This document shows positions 18,314-26,692 of a stretch of DNA of 64,000 nt, one piece after another. Origin of the DNA: Parabacteroides gordonii MS-1 = DSM 23371 (GTDB taxonomy: Bacteria > Bacteroidota > Bacteroidia > Bacteroidales > Tannerellaceae); contig NZ_KQ033920.1 in the NCBI RefSeq assembly GCF_000969825.1, forward strand, positions 1 to 64,000. Direction: 5' to 3'. Each line of letters begins with the position of its first letter. The first letter of the stretch is position 1. A model generated the notes under the pieces. That model had not been told where the DNA came from. It saw only the letters and a program-made list of their open reading frames with translations, and did not search any database. The position numbers and the translations under genes were made by a program.

Positions 18314-19891
18314 ATGGCACATAAACTATCTATCCGCGACGTCACCCTTCGTGACGGTCAGCAATCCTCTTTTGCAACACGAATGTCTCAGCAACAGATC
18401 GACCGGGTTCTCCCTTTCTATCGAAACGTTGGTTTCTATGCAATGGAAGTATGGGGTGGAGCTGTTCCCGATATCTCCATGCGGTATCTGAATGAAGATC
18501 CCTGGATGCGTCTCGAGAAGATCAGGGCTGCGATAGGCAACGACACCAAACTTGCCGCCCTCTGCCGGGGACGCGACCTGTTCGGTTACAATCCCTATCC
18601 CGATGCCGTTGTAAAGAGTCTTTGCCGTAATACGATCGAGTCGGGCATCAATATCATGCGCATTTTCGATGCCATGAACGATGTCGATAATATGAAGTCA
18701 GCTATCAAATATACGGATCGTTATGGTGCTATGGTGGACTGTGCCGTCTGTTATGCCATCGATCCCCATCATTCCGCACTGGAACGTATCGAAGCCGCTT
18801 TGCACGGTCACTCCCTGCATAAACCGGTCTTTACCAACGACTATTTCCTGACGAAAGCACAGCAGATGGAGCATATCACTGCCGATATCATCACCCTCGA
18901 AGATGCCAACGGACTGATCACACCGAAGCGTACAGCCGAGCTCGTCCGCCTCTTCAAGAAGGAGCTGAAGGCACCGATCGACTTCCACACCCGCTGTACG
19001 GCCGGTTACGGTCTGGCTTCCATGCTTTCCGCCATCGTCAACGGGGTAGATATTGTAGACACCAACATCTGGTATTTCGCCGGCGGTTGTTCCGCTCCCG
19101 CCATCGAACTGATTTATGTATTCTGTAAGAAGATGGGTATCGAACTGGAGATCGATATGGAAGCCGTCGCCCGCATCAACGCCGAGCTATTCAAGATCCG
19201 CAAGGAACTGAAAGGCTACGACTCCGCCACCTGCCTTCCCAACCCCTTCGACCCGTTGACCGATAAACTGCCTACCGAGATCGACCGCTTCTTCAACGAT
19301 GCTATCGAAGCCGCCCGCAAGGACAAGGAAGAAGACCTGCTCCTCTTTTGCCATGCCATCGAAGAATATTTCAACTTCCCCGATCCCAACGAACTGGTAC
19401 AGAAATCGCAGATCCCGCTGGGAATGTACAACCAAATCGTATCGCAGTTGAAGCAGCAAGGCCATCCCGAGCTTCTGGAGAAAGCCATGCTCCTGATCCC
19501 CCGGATACGTATGGATGCCGGCCTACCGCCATTGGTTACTCCGATAAGCAAGGTGATCGCTTCACAGGTAGTTGCCAGTGCCTTGAGTGAAATGAACGGA
19601 GAGCCGTTATACCGGAAGCCTGTCTATCCATTTGTCGCCCTGGTCAGGGGTGAATATGGAAAGACCCCTTTGCCCATCGACCCGGAATTCCGTCTTCAGA
19701 TAACCGGCGACCGGGAAGAGTGTTTCTACGATCCCACCGATTACGAGATGGAAGAGAATCCTATGATCGAGGAATTAGGTGTCCTGGTTGCCGAAAATGA
19801 GAAGGAAGTATTGTTGCTCGAACTGTTCCCGATGGTAGCCCGCAACTTCCTGACGAAACGTAAGAAAGAAAAGCATCAGGCTATGATGTAA
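18314..19891 (+). CDS. Divergent carboxyltransferase-like protein (OadA/PycB family, no biotin domain)
   Basis: A 525-residue protein of the HMG-CoA-lyase-like plus conserved carboxylase family (oxaloacetate decarboxylase alpha, pyruvate carboxylase B). Seen: RDVTLRDGQQS at residues 8-18 with the expected metal-ligand Asp9, RGRDLFGY at 85-92 and RIFDAMND at 116-123. Two active-site positions differ from the family: the carbamylated lysine (KD.AG in relatives) is Glu196 in LEDANG, and the His-x-His metal pair is His225-Thr-Arg227. The C-terminus stops at KKEKHQAMM with no biotinyl (AMKM) domain. By position it is a single-gene unit closed by a strong terminator. Biotin-dependent decarboxylation is therefore doubtful; the real substrate is unknown. 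Confidence 0.8.
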   Translation: MAHKLSIRDVTLRDGQQSSFATRMSQQQIDRVLPFYRNVGFYAMEVWGGAVPDISMRYLNEDPWMRLEKIRAAIGNDTKLAALCRGRDLFGYNPYPDAVVKSLCRNTIESGINIMRIFDAMNDVDNMKSAIKYTDRYGAMVDCAVCYAIDPHHSALERIEAALHGHSLHKPVFTNDYFLTKAQQMEHITADIITLEDANGLITPKRTAELVRLFKKELKAPIDFHTRCTAGYGLASMLSAIVNGVDIVDTNIWYFAGGCSAPAIELIYVFCKKMGIELEIDMEAVARINAELFKIRKELKGYDSATCLPNPFDPLTDKLPTEIDRFFNDAIEAARKDKEEDLLLFCHAIEEYFNFPDPNELVQKSQIPLGMYNQIVSQLKQQGHPELLEKAMLLIPRIRMDAGLPPLVTPISKVIASQVVASALSEMNGEPLYRKPVYPFVALVRGEYGKTPLPIDPEFRLQITGDREECFYDPTDYEMEENPMIEELGVLVAENEKEVLLLELFPMVARNFLTKRKKEKHQAMM

Positions 19892-19896
19892 AGATA

Positions 19897-19944
19897 AAAC
19901 AAAAGCCCCGCAGATGATGAATGTTATCTGCGGGGCTTTTGTTT
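19897..19944. terminator. Strong terminator after the carboxyltransferase-like gene
   Basis: A 19-bp perfect stem (AAACAAAAGCCCCGCAGAT) with a 10-nt loop ends in TTTTGTTT. It would also shield this gene from the leftward-facing invertible promoter immediately downstream. Confidence 0.92.
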
Positions 19945-19973
19945 GTAGTGGATTTGAGCTGCTTTTATAGACA

Positions 19974-20245
19974 TAGTCCATGAAGAACTATGTTATTGTG
20001 GATGCAAATATAGTAATTATGAGCAGATTCCAACTGTTGATGCGATTAATTATCAGGGGTTCTATGTATATTTTTGCTTCACAGAGCCCTTTTGGGTTCT
20101 TTTGTGTGTTCTCCTGTGATACCAATACGGGATTCCGGGCTCTTGCCTTATAGTCGTTTTAGAGGAAAAAACATATATATAACAACACTTTTTTCGGCTT
20201 AATACCCTGAATAAACAAGGGATAGACATAGTTCTTCATGGACTA
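19974..20245. repeat. Invertible promoter segment 1 with 19-bp inverted repeats
   Basis: TAGTCCATGAAGAACTATG at 19974-19992 is the exact reverse complement of CATAGTTCTTCATGGACTA at 20227-20245, enclosing 234 bp with no gene. The segment carries an outward promoter near its left end. This is the classic layout of invertible promoters in Bacteroides and Parabacteroides. The second element at 55300-55566 has the same design and related repeats (CATAGTTCT..A.G.ACT). In the orientation given here the promoter faces away from the downstream HU/DUF4469 gene, so that operon should be OFF. Confidence 0.88.
20005..20012 (-). promoter_or_regulatory. -7 element TATATTTG inside invertible segment 1
   Basis: TATATTTG reads on the minus strand, 12 bp from the left inverted repeat, with GTTG about 18 bp upstream as a weak -33. 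After inversion the same promoter would sit next to the right repeat and read into the gene at 20514. Confidence 0.75.
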
Positions 20246-20513
20246 ATCAATAATAGAATAATATGCGAAACATAATACTGGTAACATCTGCTATTGCAGG
20301 CATCGTTATAACAGAAAGGCTGAAACATATAATGCAGAAGCAACAAACGACATCAAGGCAGATTCATTATCGAATATCTCTCCCCCTACCGTCACGGCGG
20401 TGTACCATATTGAATCCAAGAAAAAAACAGCCAATTAGCTACTCTTTTTCTACTAAATGAACAACAGGATTATCTCCGTCTAACCAGCGGACTAAACTTT
20501 TAAATATAATATC
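20246..20513 (+). other. Leader between invertible promoter 1 and HU/DUF4469 gene
   Basis: This 268-bp stretch holds only a 65-codon open frame (20263-20460) of low-complexity, protein-unlike composition. A second frame across the same bases is also open in its later part. I see no conserved domain and do not call a gene. It would be the 5' leader of the operon in the ON state and may carry regulatory RNA. Confidence 0.4.
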
Positions 20514-21269
20514 ATGGCAGAAAAAACTATTCTAACCGTCGACCTGTACGATAACGTACTGACAGAAAAAGCCGGCGATTACTCCGGCAAGGTATCCATC
20601 ACCGGAACTGTTCGTAACGCCGATATTGCCAGACGCATCATTAAGGAGCGTACTGAATATCGCTTTGAAACTATTCTTAATATCCTTGAACTGGCCGATC
20701 AGAAAAAGATTGAAGCTATCGCGGAAGGTAAAAGTCTGATTGATGGTGTAGGGCAATTCCTACTCAACATTATCGGCTCGTTTGAAGAAGCGGCAGTATT
20801 TAATGCCGATAAGAATAAATTCGGTATCACTTTTACCCCTGGTAAGGCTCTGCTGGATGCCCTCAAATTATTGGTACCCAATTTTAGAATTGCTAAAACC
20901 GGCCCGGTTATCAATAATATCACCGACTCGACTACACAGTCTGTCAGCCAGACGCTTACACCGAATGCTCCGGCTATTATTTCTGGTTCCGGCTTATTGC
21001 TGAAAGGTGATGACTCTTCGGTAGGTGTTTATTTTACTCCTGATGGAGATAACCAAACACCTGTCAAGGCCAGTTTGATCGTATCGAATACCACTTCGCA
21101 GATCATTATCCAGATCCCGGCATTGGCCGACGGACAATATCTGTTGAGTATCACTACCCAGGCTGGTGCGGGCTATTCTGTGGTGAAGGAACCGCGTACT
21201 TATCAGCTGCCTATCTTGCTGACCGTAGGAAGTGATCCGGGTGACGACGACCGTCCGGTTATTGAGTAA
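20514..21269 (+). CDS. HU-like DNA-binding / DUF4469 protein (phase-variable module 1)
   Basis: A 251-residue cytoplasmic protein. The N-terminal about 110 residues fit the HU-like DNA-binding domain of Bacteroidetes (TEYRFETILNILELAD, EGKSLIDGVGQF). The C-terminal about 90 residues (LTPNAPAIISGSGLLLKGDD to PILLTVG) fit DUF4469, an immunoglobulin/TIG-like sandwich. No signal peptide or membrane segment. It is the first gene behind invertible promoter 1 and a close paralog of the gene at 54381-55145, with the same ATATC-ATG start context. It ends VIE-TAA, and the reading frame behind the stop holds a degenerate 12-nt repeat array. Role unknown; first-gene position suggests a regulator or leader-acting factor for the operon. 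Confidence 0.85.
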   Translation: MAEKTILTVDLYDNVLTEKAGDYSGKVSITGTVRNADIARRIIKERTEYRFETILNILELADQKKIEAIAEGKSLIDGVGQFLLNIIGSFEEAAVFNADKNKFGITFTPGKALLDALKLLVPNFRIAKTGPVINNITDSTTQSVSQTLTPNAPAIISGSGLLLKGDDSSVGVYFTPDGDNQTPVKASLIVSNTTSQIIIQIPALADGQYLLSITTQAGAGYSVVKEPRTYQLPILLTVGSDPGDDDRPVIE

Positions 21270-21449
21270 CCGGTTATTGAGTAGGATGGGAAAACCGTTG
21301 TTGAGACTATGCCCGGCACCGGTATTCCCACTTGCCTCAACACCCTTGTTGGCACTAGTCTCAACACCGTTGTTCCCACCCTACTCAACAGAGGTGTCGA
21401 TATCGACCTCGACACTGTTGTTGATATACCCCTTATGAATAAATGTTAA
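21270..21449 (+). repeat. 12-nt-period repeat tail behind the DUF4469 stop, module 1
   Basis: Degenerate units such as CTCAACACCGTT, CTCAACACCCTT and GTCGATATCGAC follow each other at 12-nt spacing. In the frame of the DUF4469 gene the stretch is open for 54 codons after the stops TAA (21267) and TAG (21282), until TAA at 21447. Its translation ends DTVVDIP, as in module 2. It could be a read-through or decayed C-terminal extension, or a DNA/RNA element. Confidence 0.65.
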
Positions 21450-21505
21450 ATAGAGCCGATCCGTGGACGACTTATAATTTGCTAATCCTATAAAGTTGAA
21501 AATAG

Positions 21506-22249
21506 ATGATAATAGATAAGAGCCGCAAGGTAATTTACTTGCACAACCCGAAATGCGGGGGTACTTTTTTGAGAGATATCTATCAGGAGAAATATGGTGA
21601 CACAGAGGCGATACGATGGTGGAAACTTTATTCGCGTGAACATGGTACCGATCTTGGGCATATCTCTTATGACGATTTACCACGTTTCGTACCAGACTTT
21701 GAAGAATATCGTTTGCTGATGATGGTACGTAACCCTTATAACCGTTTTATTTCCGGCTATAAAGAAACAAAAAGCCAGTTTAGTACACCTGTCAGGCTTG
21801 GGGGATTGATTAATTATCCCAGGGCATATTACGGAAGTGGAGAGGAATATAATAGGTTGAGCAAAGTAGAGAAAGTTTATGAACAAATGAAATCCGCCTT
21901 GCCTTTTACATTTTTACATGAGTTACGGAAAATACAACTTCTCTCTGCTCCGGATTTTTGTAAATGGCTTGGTTCTTCTAATAGAAAGAGACAAGACTTA
22001 TTCCTGCGTAATAAACGGATACCTTGGCTAAATCCCCAAAGTGATTTCATCGGTTCGGGTGTTACTGTTCTGCACTATGAGTCGGTATCAGACTGGTCTG
22101 TTTTGTTTGAAGCCTTTGGTTTGATGGAATACTCCGGTCGTTTGTCTATCGCGAAGGATTATACTATGGATGAATCCTTTTACCGGATACTCGAAAGACT
22201 CTATCCCGACGATAAACAGTTATTTGATTGGTACAAGAAGATTACCTGA
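21506..22249 (+). CDS. PAPS-dependent sulfotransferase-like protein (cargo of module 1)
   Basis: A 247-residue protein with the two hallmark PAPS-binding motifs of sulfotransferase family 2. HNPKCGGTFLR at residues 13-23 is the 5'-phosphosulfate loop, and MMVRNPYNRFISGYKE at about 72-87 is the 3'-phosphate motif. No signal peptide, so it would act in the cytoplasm on a glycan, lipid or small-molecule acceptor that cannot be named. It follows the HU/DUF4469 gene by 236 bp with no terminator between them, so it is expected to be transcribed from invertible promoter 1 when that faces right. It ends before the hairpin at 22292-22336. A weak promoter of its own cannot be excluded. Confidence 0.85.
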   Translation: MIIDKSRKVIYLHNPKCGGTFLRDIYQEKYGDTEAIRWWKLYSREHGTDLGHISYDDLPRFVPDFEEYRLLMMVRNPYNRFISGYKETKSQFSTPVRLGGLINYPRAYYGSGEEYNRLSKVEKVYEQMKSALPFTFLHELRKIQLLSAPDFCKWLGSSNRKRQDLFLRNKRIPWLNPQSDFIGSGVTVLHYESVSDWSVLFEAFGLMEYSGRLSIAKDYTMDESFYRILERLYPDDKQLFDWYKKIT

Positions 22250-22291
22250 CTTTATAGCTTAATATTCCTCTTGCCAGGACGCTAAAAACAA

Positions 22292-22336
22292 ACATACCAA
22301 TAAGTTCTCGTTTCAGACTTGAACCTATTGGTATGT
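22292..22336. terminator. Bidirectional terminator between convergent genes
   Basis: ACATACCAATA-GTTC pairs with GAAC-TATTGGTATGT, 15 pairs with one mismatch and a 13-nt loop. It lies between the sulfotransferase (plus) and the symporter (minus) and has A/T runs on both sides. Confidence 0.75.
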
Positions 22337-22359
22337 GCTATTGAAGTTTTTGCTATCTC

Positions 22360-24039
22360 TTACCAGAAATAAATATAGAACGCAGCCGTAATCATCAGGA
22401 TGATACAGGAATGTATCACATCCCATTTATTCCAGCTTGCACGGGTGGCAGCCCGTTGTTCCGAGGTAGAGGAGCCGAATGTGAGCCCTTGTATCTGTTC
22501 TGCCGGAGCTGCCGGGGTGAACTTACTGATGATGGCAATCGCAGCCAGACAGAATACCAGCATGCCACCGCAGAAGAACAACCAGTTCGTATCGAAGAAC
22601 AGCCCTTTAAACCAGCTGTCGCCGGCATCTACACCTGCTGTCGTATAATAAACCTTCGCGCCGAGACGGGTGATACCGATAAAGAAACCGATGATCAAAC
22701 CCCACATACCTCCCAGCGGAGTAGTCCGTTTGGAGAGGATACCCAGCAGGAACGCTGCGGCGATACCCGGAGCCAGTACAGACTGAACATCCTGCAGGTA
22801 GTTATATAATACCGAACCAACGCTCTTCATCACCGGAATCCAGAGGATACCTAGTACCACAACGACCACAGTAGCCAAACGTCCGACATAAAGCAGTGTC
22901 TTTTCACTCGCTTCCGGCTTGTATTTCTTATAGAAGTCGATCGTAAACAACATCGCCGACGAGTTGAACAGGGAAGCCAGCGAGCTCATCAAAGCCGCCA
23001 GGATACCGCAAACAACCAATCCCTTGAATCCGGCAGGCAACAATTGCGCAACCAGTGACGGGAAAGCGGCATCGGCCGTACTCATGGTGAAAGGAACGCC
23101 ATTGATCATCACCCCGTTCTTCTGCATCGCAAAAGCAATCATACCCGGGATCAGGAACAGGAATACAGGAGTCAGCTTCAGGTAAGCACCGAAGATGGTA
23201 CCGCGACGAGCCTGTTGCTCATTCTTTCCGGATAATACGCGCTGTACGATGAACTGGTCGGTACACCAGTACCAGAAACCGATGATGGAAGAACCGATCA
23301 GGGCACCCAGCCAGGGGAAGTCTGGATCGCGGTTGTCGCGGATCAGGTTCACCATTGTATCTCCGTATTCGTTGGCCGGAGTCAGGCTACAGGCAGCCAG
23401 TACCTGATCCCATCCGCCTACGGCTTTCAATCCCAGTACCAGGATCACCAGCGAACCCAGGAGTAGGATAGGGGTTTGCAGCACAGAAGTGTAAAGCACT
23501 GATTTCATACCGCCTACCACCGTATAAAGGGCAGTCAGTACCACCAGTCCGATGGCCGCGATCCAGAAGAAGTCGATGCCCCAGAGTTCCTGGATGCCGA
23601 ACACTTCCTTAAATACCAGACCTCCGGCATATACCGTAACGGCTACTTTGGTCAATACATAGCTGACCAGTGAGATAAGCGAGAGGATGGTGCGTGATTC
23701 TTTGTTATAACGTTTCTCAAGGAATTCGGGCATGGTCAGTACCATGCTTCGTTCGTAGAAAGGTACGAATACCCAACCGAGGATAAGGATCATCCACCCC
23801 TGGATTTCCCAGTGTGCCATTGCCATACCGCTGGAAGCTCCTGCTCCGGCAAGGCCGATAAGGTGTTCTGAACCGATGTTTGATGCGAAAATGGAAGCTC
23901 CGATTGCCAGCCAGGTGGCATCACGGCCTGCAAGGAAGTAGTCGCCGGAGCTGTCTTGTTTTTGTTTAAATACCCATACAATAATCCCAATTAGAGCTAT
24001 AGCGAATAGCCCTATTACAATATAATCTAATGTTGCCAT
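22360..24039 (-). CDS. Sodium:solute symporter (SSS/SGLT family), probable arabinose importer
   Basis: A 559-residue inner-membrane protein with about 14 hydrophobic segments. It starts MATLDYIVIGLFAIALIGIIV and has SGLT-family landmarks (GRDATWLAIGASIFASNIGSEHLIGLAG; GGMKSVLYTSVLQ; WYWCTDQFIVQR). It is the last gene of the minus-strand ara cluster, 31 bp after rpiB, which suggests Na+-driven import of arabinose or a related pentose. The family includes hexose and myo-inositol carriers, so substrate assignment rests on context. The gene is transcribed toward the terminator hairpin at 22292-22336. Confidence 0.88.
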   Translation of the reverse strand: MATLDYIVIGLFAIALIGIIVWVFKQKQDSSGDYFLAGRDATWLAIGASIFASNIGSEHLIGLAGAGASSGMAMAHWEIQGWMILILGWVFVPFYERSMVLTMPEFLEKRYNKESRTILSLISLVSYVLTKVAVTVYAGGLVFKEVFGIQELWGIDFFWIAAIGLVVLTALYTVVGGMKSVLYTSVLQTPILLLGSLVILVLGLKAVGGWDQVLAACSLTPANEYGDTMVNLIRDNRDPDFPWLGALIGSSIIGFWYWCTDQFIVQRVLSGKNEQQARRGTIFGAYLKLTPVFLFLIPGMIAFAMQKNGVMINGVPFTMSTADAAFPSLVAQLLPAGFKGLVVCGILAALMSSLASLFNSSAMLFTIDFYKKYKPEASEKTLLYVGRLATVVVVVLGILWIPVMKSVGSVLYNYLQDVQSVLAPGIAAAFLLGILSKRTTPLGGMWGLIIGFFIGITRLGAKVYYTTAGVDAGDSWFKGLFFDTNWLFFCGGMLVFCLAAIAIISKFTPAAPAEQIQGLTFGSSTSEQRAATRASWNKWDVIHSCIILMITAAFYIYFW

Positions 24040-24070
24040 AATAGTGTCTTACATGATATACCCGTTGTCT

Positions 24071-24502
24071 TTACAACGGGATTTTGTCAATTCGTCGTAT
24101 ATGCCGACCGCCTTCGAACGGGGTGTTCAGAAAGGCCTCGACAGTGCGAGTGGCTTCCTCTTGACTGATAAATCGACCGGGCATGACGAGTATGTTGGCA
24201 TCGTTATGTGCACGTGCTAATTGTGCAATATCTTCCTGCCAGCACAGTGCGGCCCTTATTCCCTGGTGTTTGTTCAGAGTCATTGCAATACCGTTTCCGG
24301 ATCCGCAGATAGCTATCCCGGGATATACTTCCCCGGCTTCTACCGCATGGGCCAATGGATGGGCGAAATCGGGATAATCGCAGCTCTCTGTCGAGCAGGT
24401 GCCGAAATCCTTATAGGCTAATCCTTTGGAGTCCAGTATTTGTTTTACATACTCTTTTAACTCGTAACCTGCGTGGTCACAACATAAACCTAGTGTTTTC
24501 AT
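24071..24502 (-). CDS. rpiB: Ribose-5-phosphate isomerase B
   Basis: A 143-residue cytoplasmic enzyme interconverting ribose 5-phosphate and ribulose 5-phosphate. It shows the RpiB/LacAB signature: CDHAGYELK near the start, YPDFAHPLA, the catalytic-cysteine loop AICGSGNGIAMTLNKHQG and RAHNDANIL. The length is typical. It lies between transketolase and the symporter in the ara operon, where it balances pentose phosphates made from arabinose. A long hairpin separates it from tkt, so its mRNA level may be tuned separately. Confidence 0.93.
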   Translation of the reverse strand: MKTLGLCCDHAGYELKEYVKQILDSKGLAYKDFGTCSTESCDYPDFAHPLAHAVEAGEVYPGIAICGSGNGIAMTLNKHQGIRAALCWQEDIAQLARAHNDANILVMPGRFISQEEATRTVEAFLNTPFEGGRHIRRIDKIPL

Positions 24503-24527
24503 CTTTATCTGTTAGAGGCAGACTGGT

Positions 24528-24585
24528 AGCCCTGTTGTTACGATCGTCGTAACCGAGGTGTTGCGGGTATCGTAACAACAGGGCT
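24528..24585. promoter_or_regulatory. 17-bp stem-loop between tkt and rpiB
   Basis: AGCCCTGTTGTTACGAT and its exact complement enclose 24 nt. The loop also holds TCGTAAC, which can pair with the adjacent GTTACGA to form an alternative 7-bp hairpin. No T tract follows on the minus strand, so this looks like an mRNA processing, attenuation or stability element rather than a simple terminator. Confidence 0.6.
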
Positions 24586-24603
24586 TCCTTTGTCTTATGT
24601 TTC

Positions 24604-26631
24604 TTATGCTAATAATTCTTTTACCTGATTGTATACATTCTTTCCTGTGAAGCCCAGTTTTTCGTCCAGCACCTTGTAAGGAGCGGAGAATCCGAATGAT
24701 TCCAGCCCCCAAACCTTACCGTTTGCTCCGACCAATCCTTCCAGATTGACAGGCAGACCGGCGGTCAGACCAAATACTTTACTTCCGGTAGGAATAACAG
24801 ATTCCTGGTATTCCTTGCTCTGGCTGCGGAACAACCCTTCGGAAGGAACGGATACGACACGAACCTTTACGCCATCGGCACGAAGCAAGGCTGCTCCTTC
24901 TTCCAGGGTAGATACTTCCGATCCGGAAGCTACCAGGATAACGTCTGGGTTTACGTCGCTTTCTACAATATAGGCACCCTTTTCAGCCTGCAAAGCTTCG
25001 TCGTAACGATTGCCTTTGCTGGGCAGGTCAGTGATGTTTTGACGGGAGAGAATCAAAGCAGTAGGAGTGGCGGTATTTTCCATGGCCATCTTCCATGCAA
25101 CTGTTGTTTCGATGACATCGGCCGGACGGAGAACCAGCATAGAGTTGTGTCCCTTATGGTTCTTTAGTTTCTCCATCAGACGGATCTGTGCTTCCTGTTC
25201 AACCGGTTCGTGGGTAGGCCCGTCTTCACCGACGCGGAAGGCGTCGTGCGACCAGATGAACTTAACCGGTTGCTCCATCAATGCAGCCATACGGATGGCA
25301 GGCTTCATATAATCGGAGAACACGAAGAAGGTACCGCAAGCTACGATCACACCACCGTGCAGCGACATACCGATACAAACACATGCCATTGTCAGCTCGG
25401 AAACACCGGCCTGGAAGAAGGCACCGCTGAAGTCGCCCTTCCGTAATGAATGTGTTTTCTTCAGGAAACCGTCTGTCTTGTCCGAGTTGGAAAGGTCGGC
25501 AGATGAACAGATCATGTTTTCAACCTTTGTGGCCAATATGCCCAGTACAGTGGCGGATGCGGCGCGGGTTGCCTGGTTTGCTTTCTGTTCGATAGCTGCC
25601 CAATCCAGTTGAGGAGCCTGGCCGGAGAACCAGAATGCCATCTTTTCAGCCAGTTCCGGGTTTGCTTTCGCCCATGCGTCTTTAGCGGCATAACGTTCGG
25701 CTACGATAGCTTCCAGTTCTTTGGCACGCTTTGCATATAGTTCGGCAACGTCGGGGAATACGCTGAAGGGATGCTGAGGATCACCTCCGAGGTTCTTGAT
25801 TGTTTCTTCGATAGATGCACCGGCAGCAGAGAGGGGTTGACCGTGAGTGGATACTTTGTTTTCGTAACAGCTCTGGTCGGCTCCCCGGGCTCCTTTACCC
25901 ATGATGGTATTACCGATGATCAGGGTAGGACGGTTGGCTTCGGCTTTCGCTTCGTCCAACGCCTTGCGGATCTCATTTACGTCGTTTCCGTTGATGGTGA
26001 TTACCTTCCAGCCCCATGCTTCGTATTTCATGGCAACGTTTTCAGACGTTACTTCTTCTACGGTTGTAGAGAGCTGGATGTTGTTGGCATCGTAGAACAT
26101 GATCAGGTTGTCGAGTCCCAGTGTTCCGGCAACGCGTCCGGCACCTTGTGAGATCTCTTCCTGGATACCACCATCGGATATATATGCGTAAATAGTTTGA
26201 TTCATTACGTCTCCCAGACGGGCTTTCAGGAACTTGGCAGCGATAGCGGCACCCACTGCGTAGGTGTGGCCTTGTCCCAGCGGGCCTGAGGTGTTTTCGA
26301 TACCCCGCTTGATGTCTACTTCAGGATGACCCGGAGTAGGGCTTCCCCACTGGCGGAACTGTGACAGTTCTTCCATCGTGAATTTGCCTGTCAGGGCGAG
26401 GGCTGAATAAAGCATGGGCGACATGTGTCCCGGATCCTGGAAGTAGCGATCCCTGCCTTCCCATTCCGGGTTCTTAGGATCATAGACCAAATACTCAGAG
26501 AATAGTACATTGATAAAATCTGCACCACCCATTGCACCACCCGGATGACCGGAGTTAGCCTTTTCTACCATTGACGCTGCCAGGACGCGGATATTGTCCG
26601 CTGCTCTGTTCATTACTTTAATATCGTTCAT
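24604..26631 (-). CDS. tkt: Transketolase
   Basis: A 675-residue thiamine-diphosphate enzyme of the non-oxidative pentose phosphate pathway. It shows N-terminal domain motifs (EKANSGHPGGAMGGADF, GPLGQGHTYAVGAAIA), a cofactor loop ISDGGIQEEISQGAG in place of the textbook GDGELQEG, and the pyrimidine domain with SHDAFRVGEDGPTHEPVEQ. The length is normal. It has its own -7 element TATCTTTG about 27 bp upstream and also lies 61 bp after araB. It is therefore probably expressed both constitutively and with the ara operon. It converts the xylulose 5-phosphate produced by AraD. Confidence 0.95.
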   Translation of the reverse strand: MNDIKVMNRAADNIRVLAASMVEKANSGHPGGAMGGADFINVLFSEYLVYDPKNPEWEGRDRYFQDPGHMSPMLYSALALTGKFTMEELSQFRQWGSPTPGHPEVDIKRGIENTSGPLGQGHTYAVGAAIAAKFLKARLGDVMNQTIYAYISDGGIQEEISQGAGRVAGTLGLDNLIMFYDANNIQLSTTVEEVTSENVAMKYEAWGWKVITINGNDVNEIRKALDEAKAEANRPTLIIGNTIMGKGARGADQSCYENKVSTHGQPLSAAGASIEETIKNLGGDPQHPFSVFPDVAELYAKRAKELEAIVAERYAAKDAWAKANPELAEKMAFWFSGQAPQLDWAAIEQKANQATRAASATVLGILATKVENMICSSADLSNSDKTDGFLKKTHSLRKGDFSGAFFQAGVSELTMACVCIGMSLHGGVIVACGTFFVFSDYMKPAIRMAALMEQPVKFIWSHDAFRVGEDGPTHEPVEQEAQIRLMEKLKNHKGHNSMLVLRPADVIETTVAWKMAMENTATPTALILSRQNITDLPSKGNRYDEALQAEKGAYIVESDVNPDVILVASGSEVSTLEEGAALLRADGVKVRVVSVPSEGLFRSQSKEYQESVIPTGSKVFGLTAGLPVNLEGLVGANGKVWGLESFGFSAPYKVLDEKLGFTGKNVYNQVKELLA

Positions 26632-26657
26632 TTTGATGAATTAGTTTAATTTTTGTA

Positions 26658-26665
26658 CAAAGATA
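26658..26665 (-). promoter_or_regulatory. -7 promoter element of tkt
   Basis: TATCTTTG on the minus strand lies 27 bp before the tkt ATG, in the 61-bp gap after araB. No good -33 was found. It suggests an internal promoter that separates housekeeping tkt-rpiB expression from araDAB. Confidence 0.55.
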
Positions 26666-26692
26666 GGGAATCTCTTCATATAGACCGCCATA

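Noticed and set aside
20263-20460. 65-codon open frame between invertible promoter 1 and the DUF4469 gene
   Set aside because: Its composition is protein-unlike past residue 30, a second frame over the same bases is equally open, and nothing similar lies in the leader of module 2.
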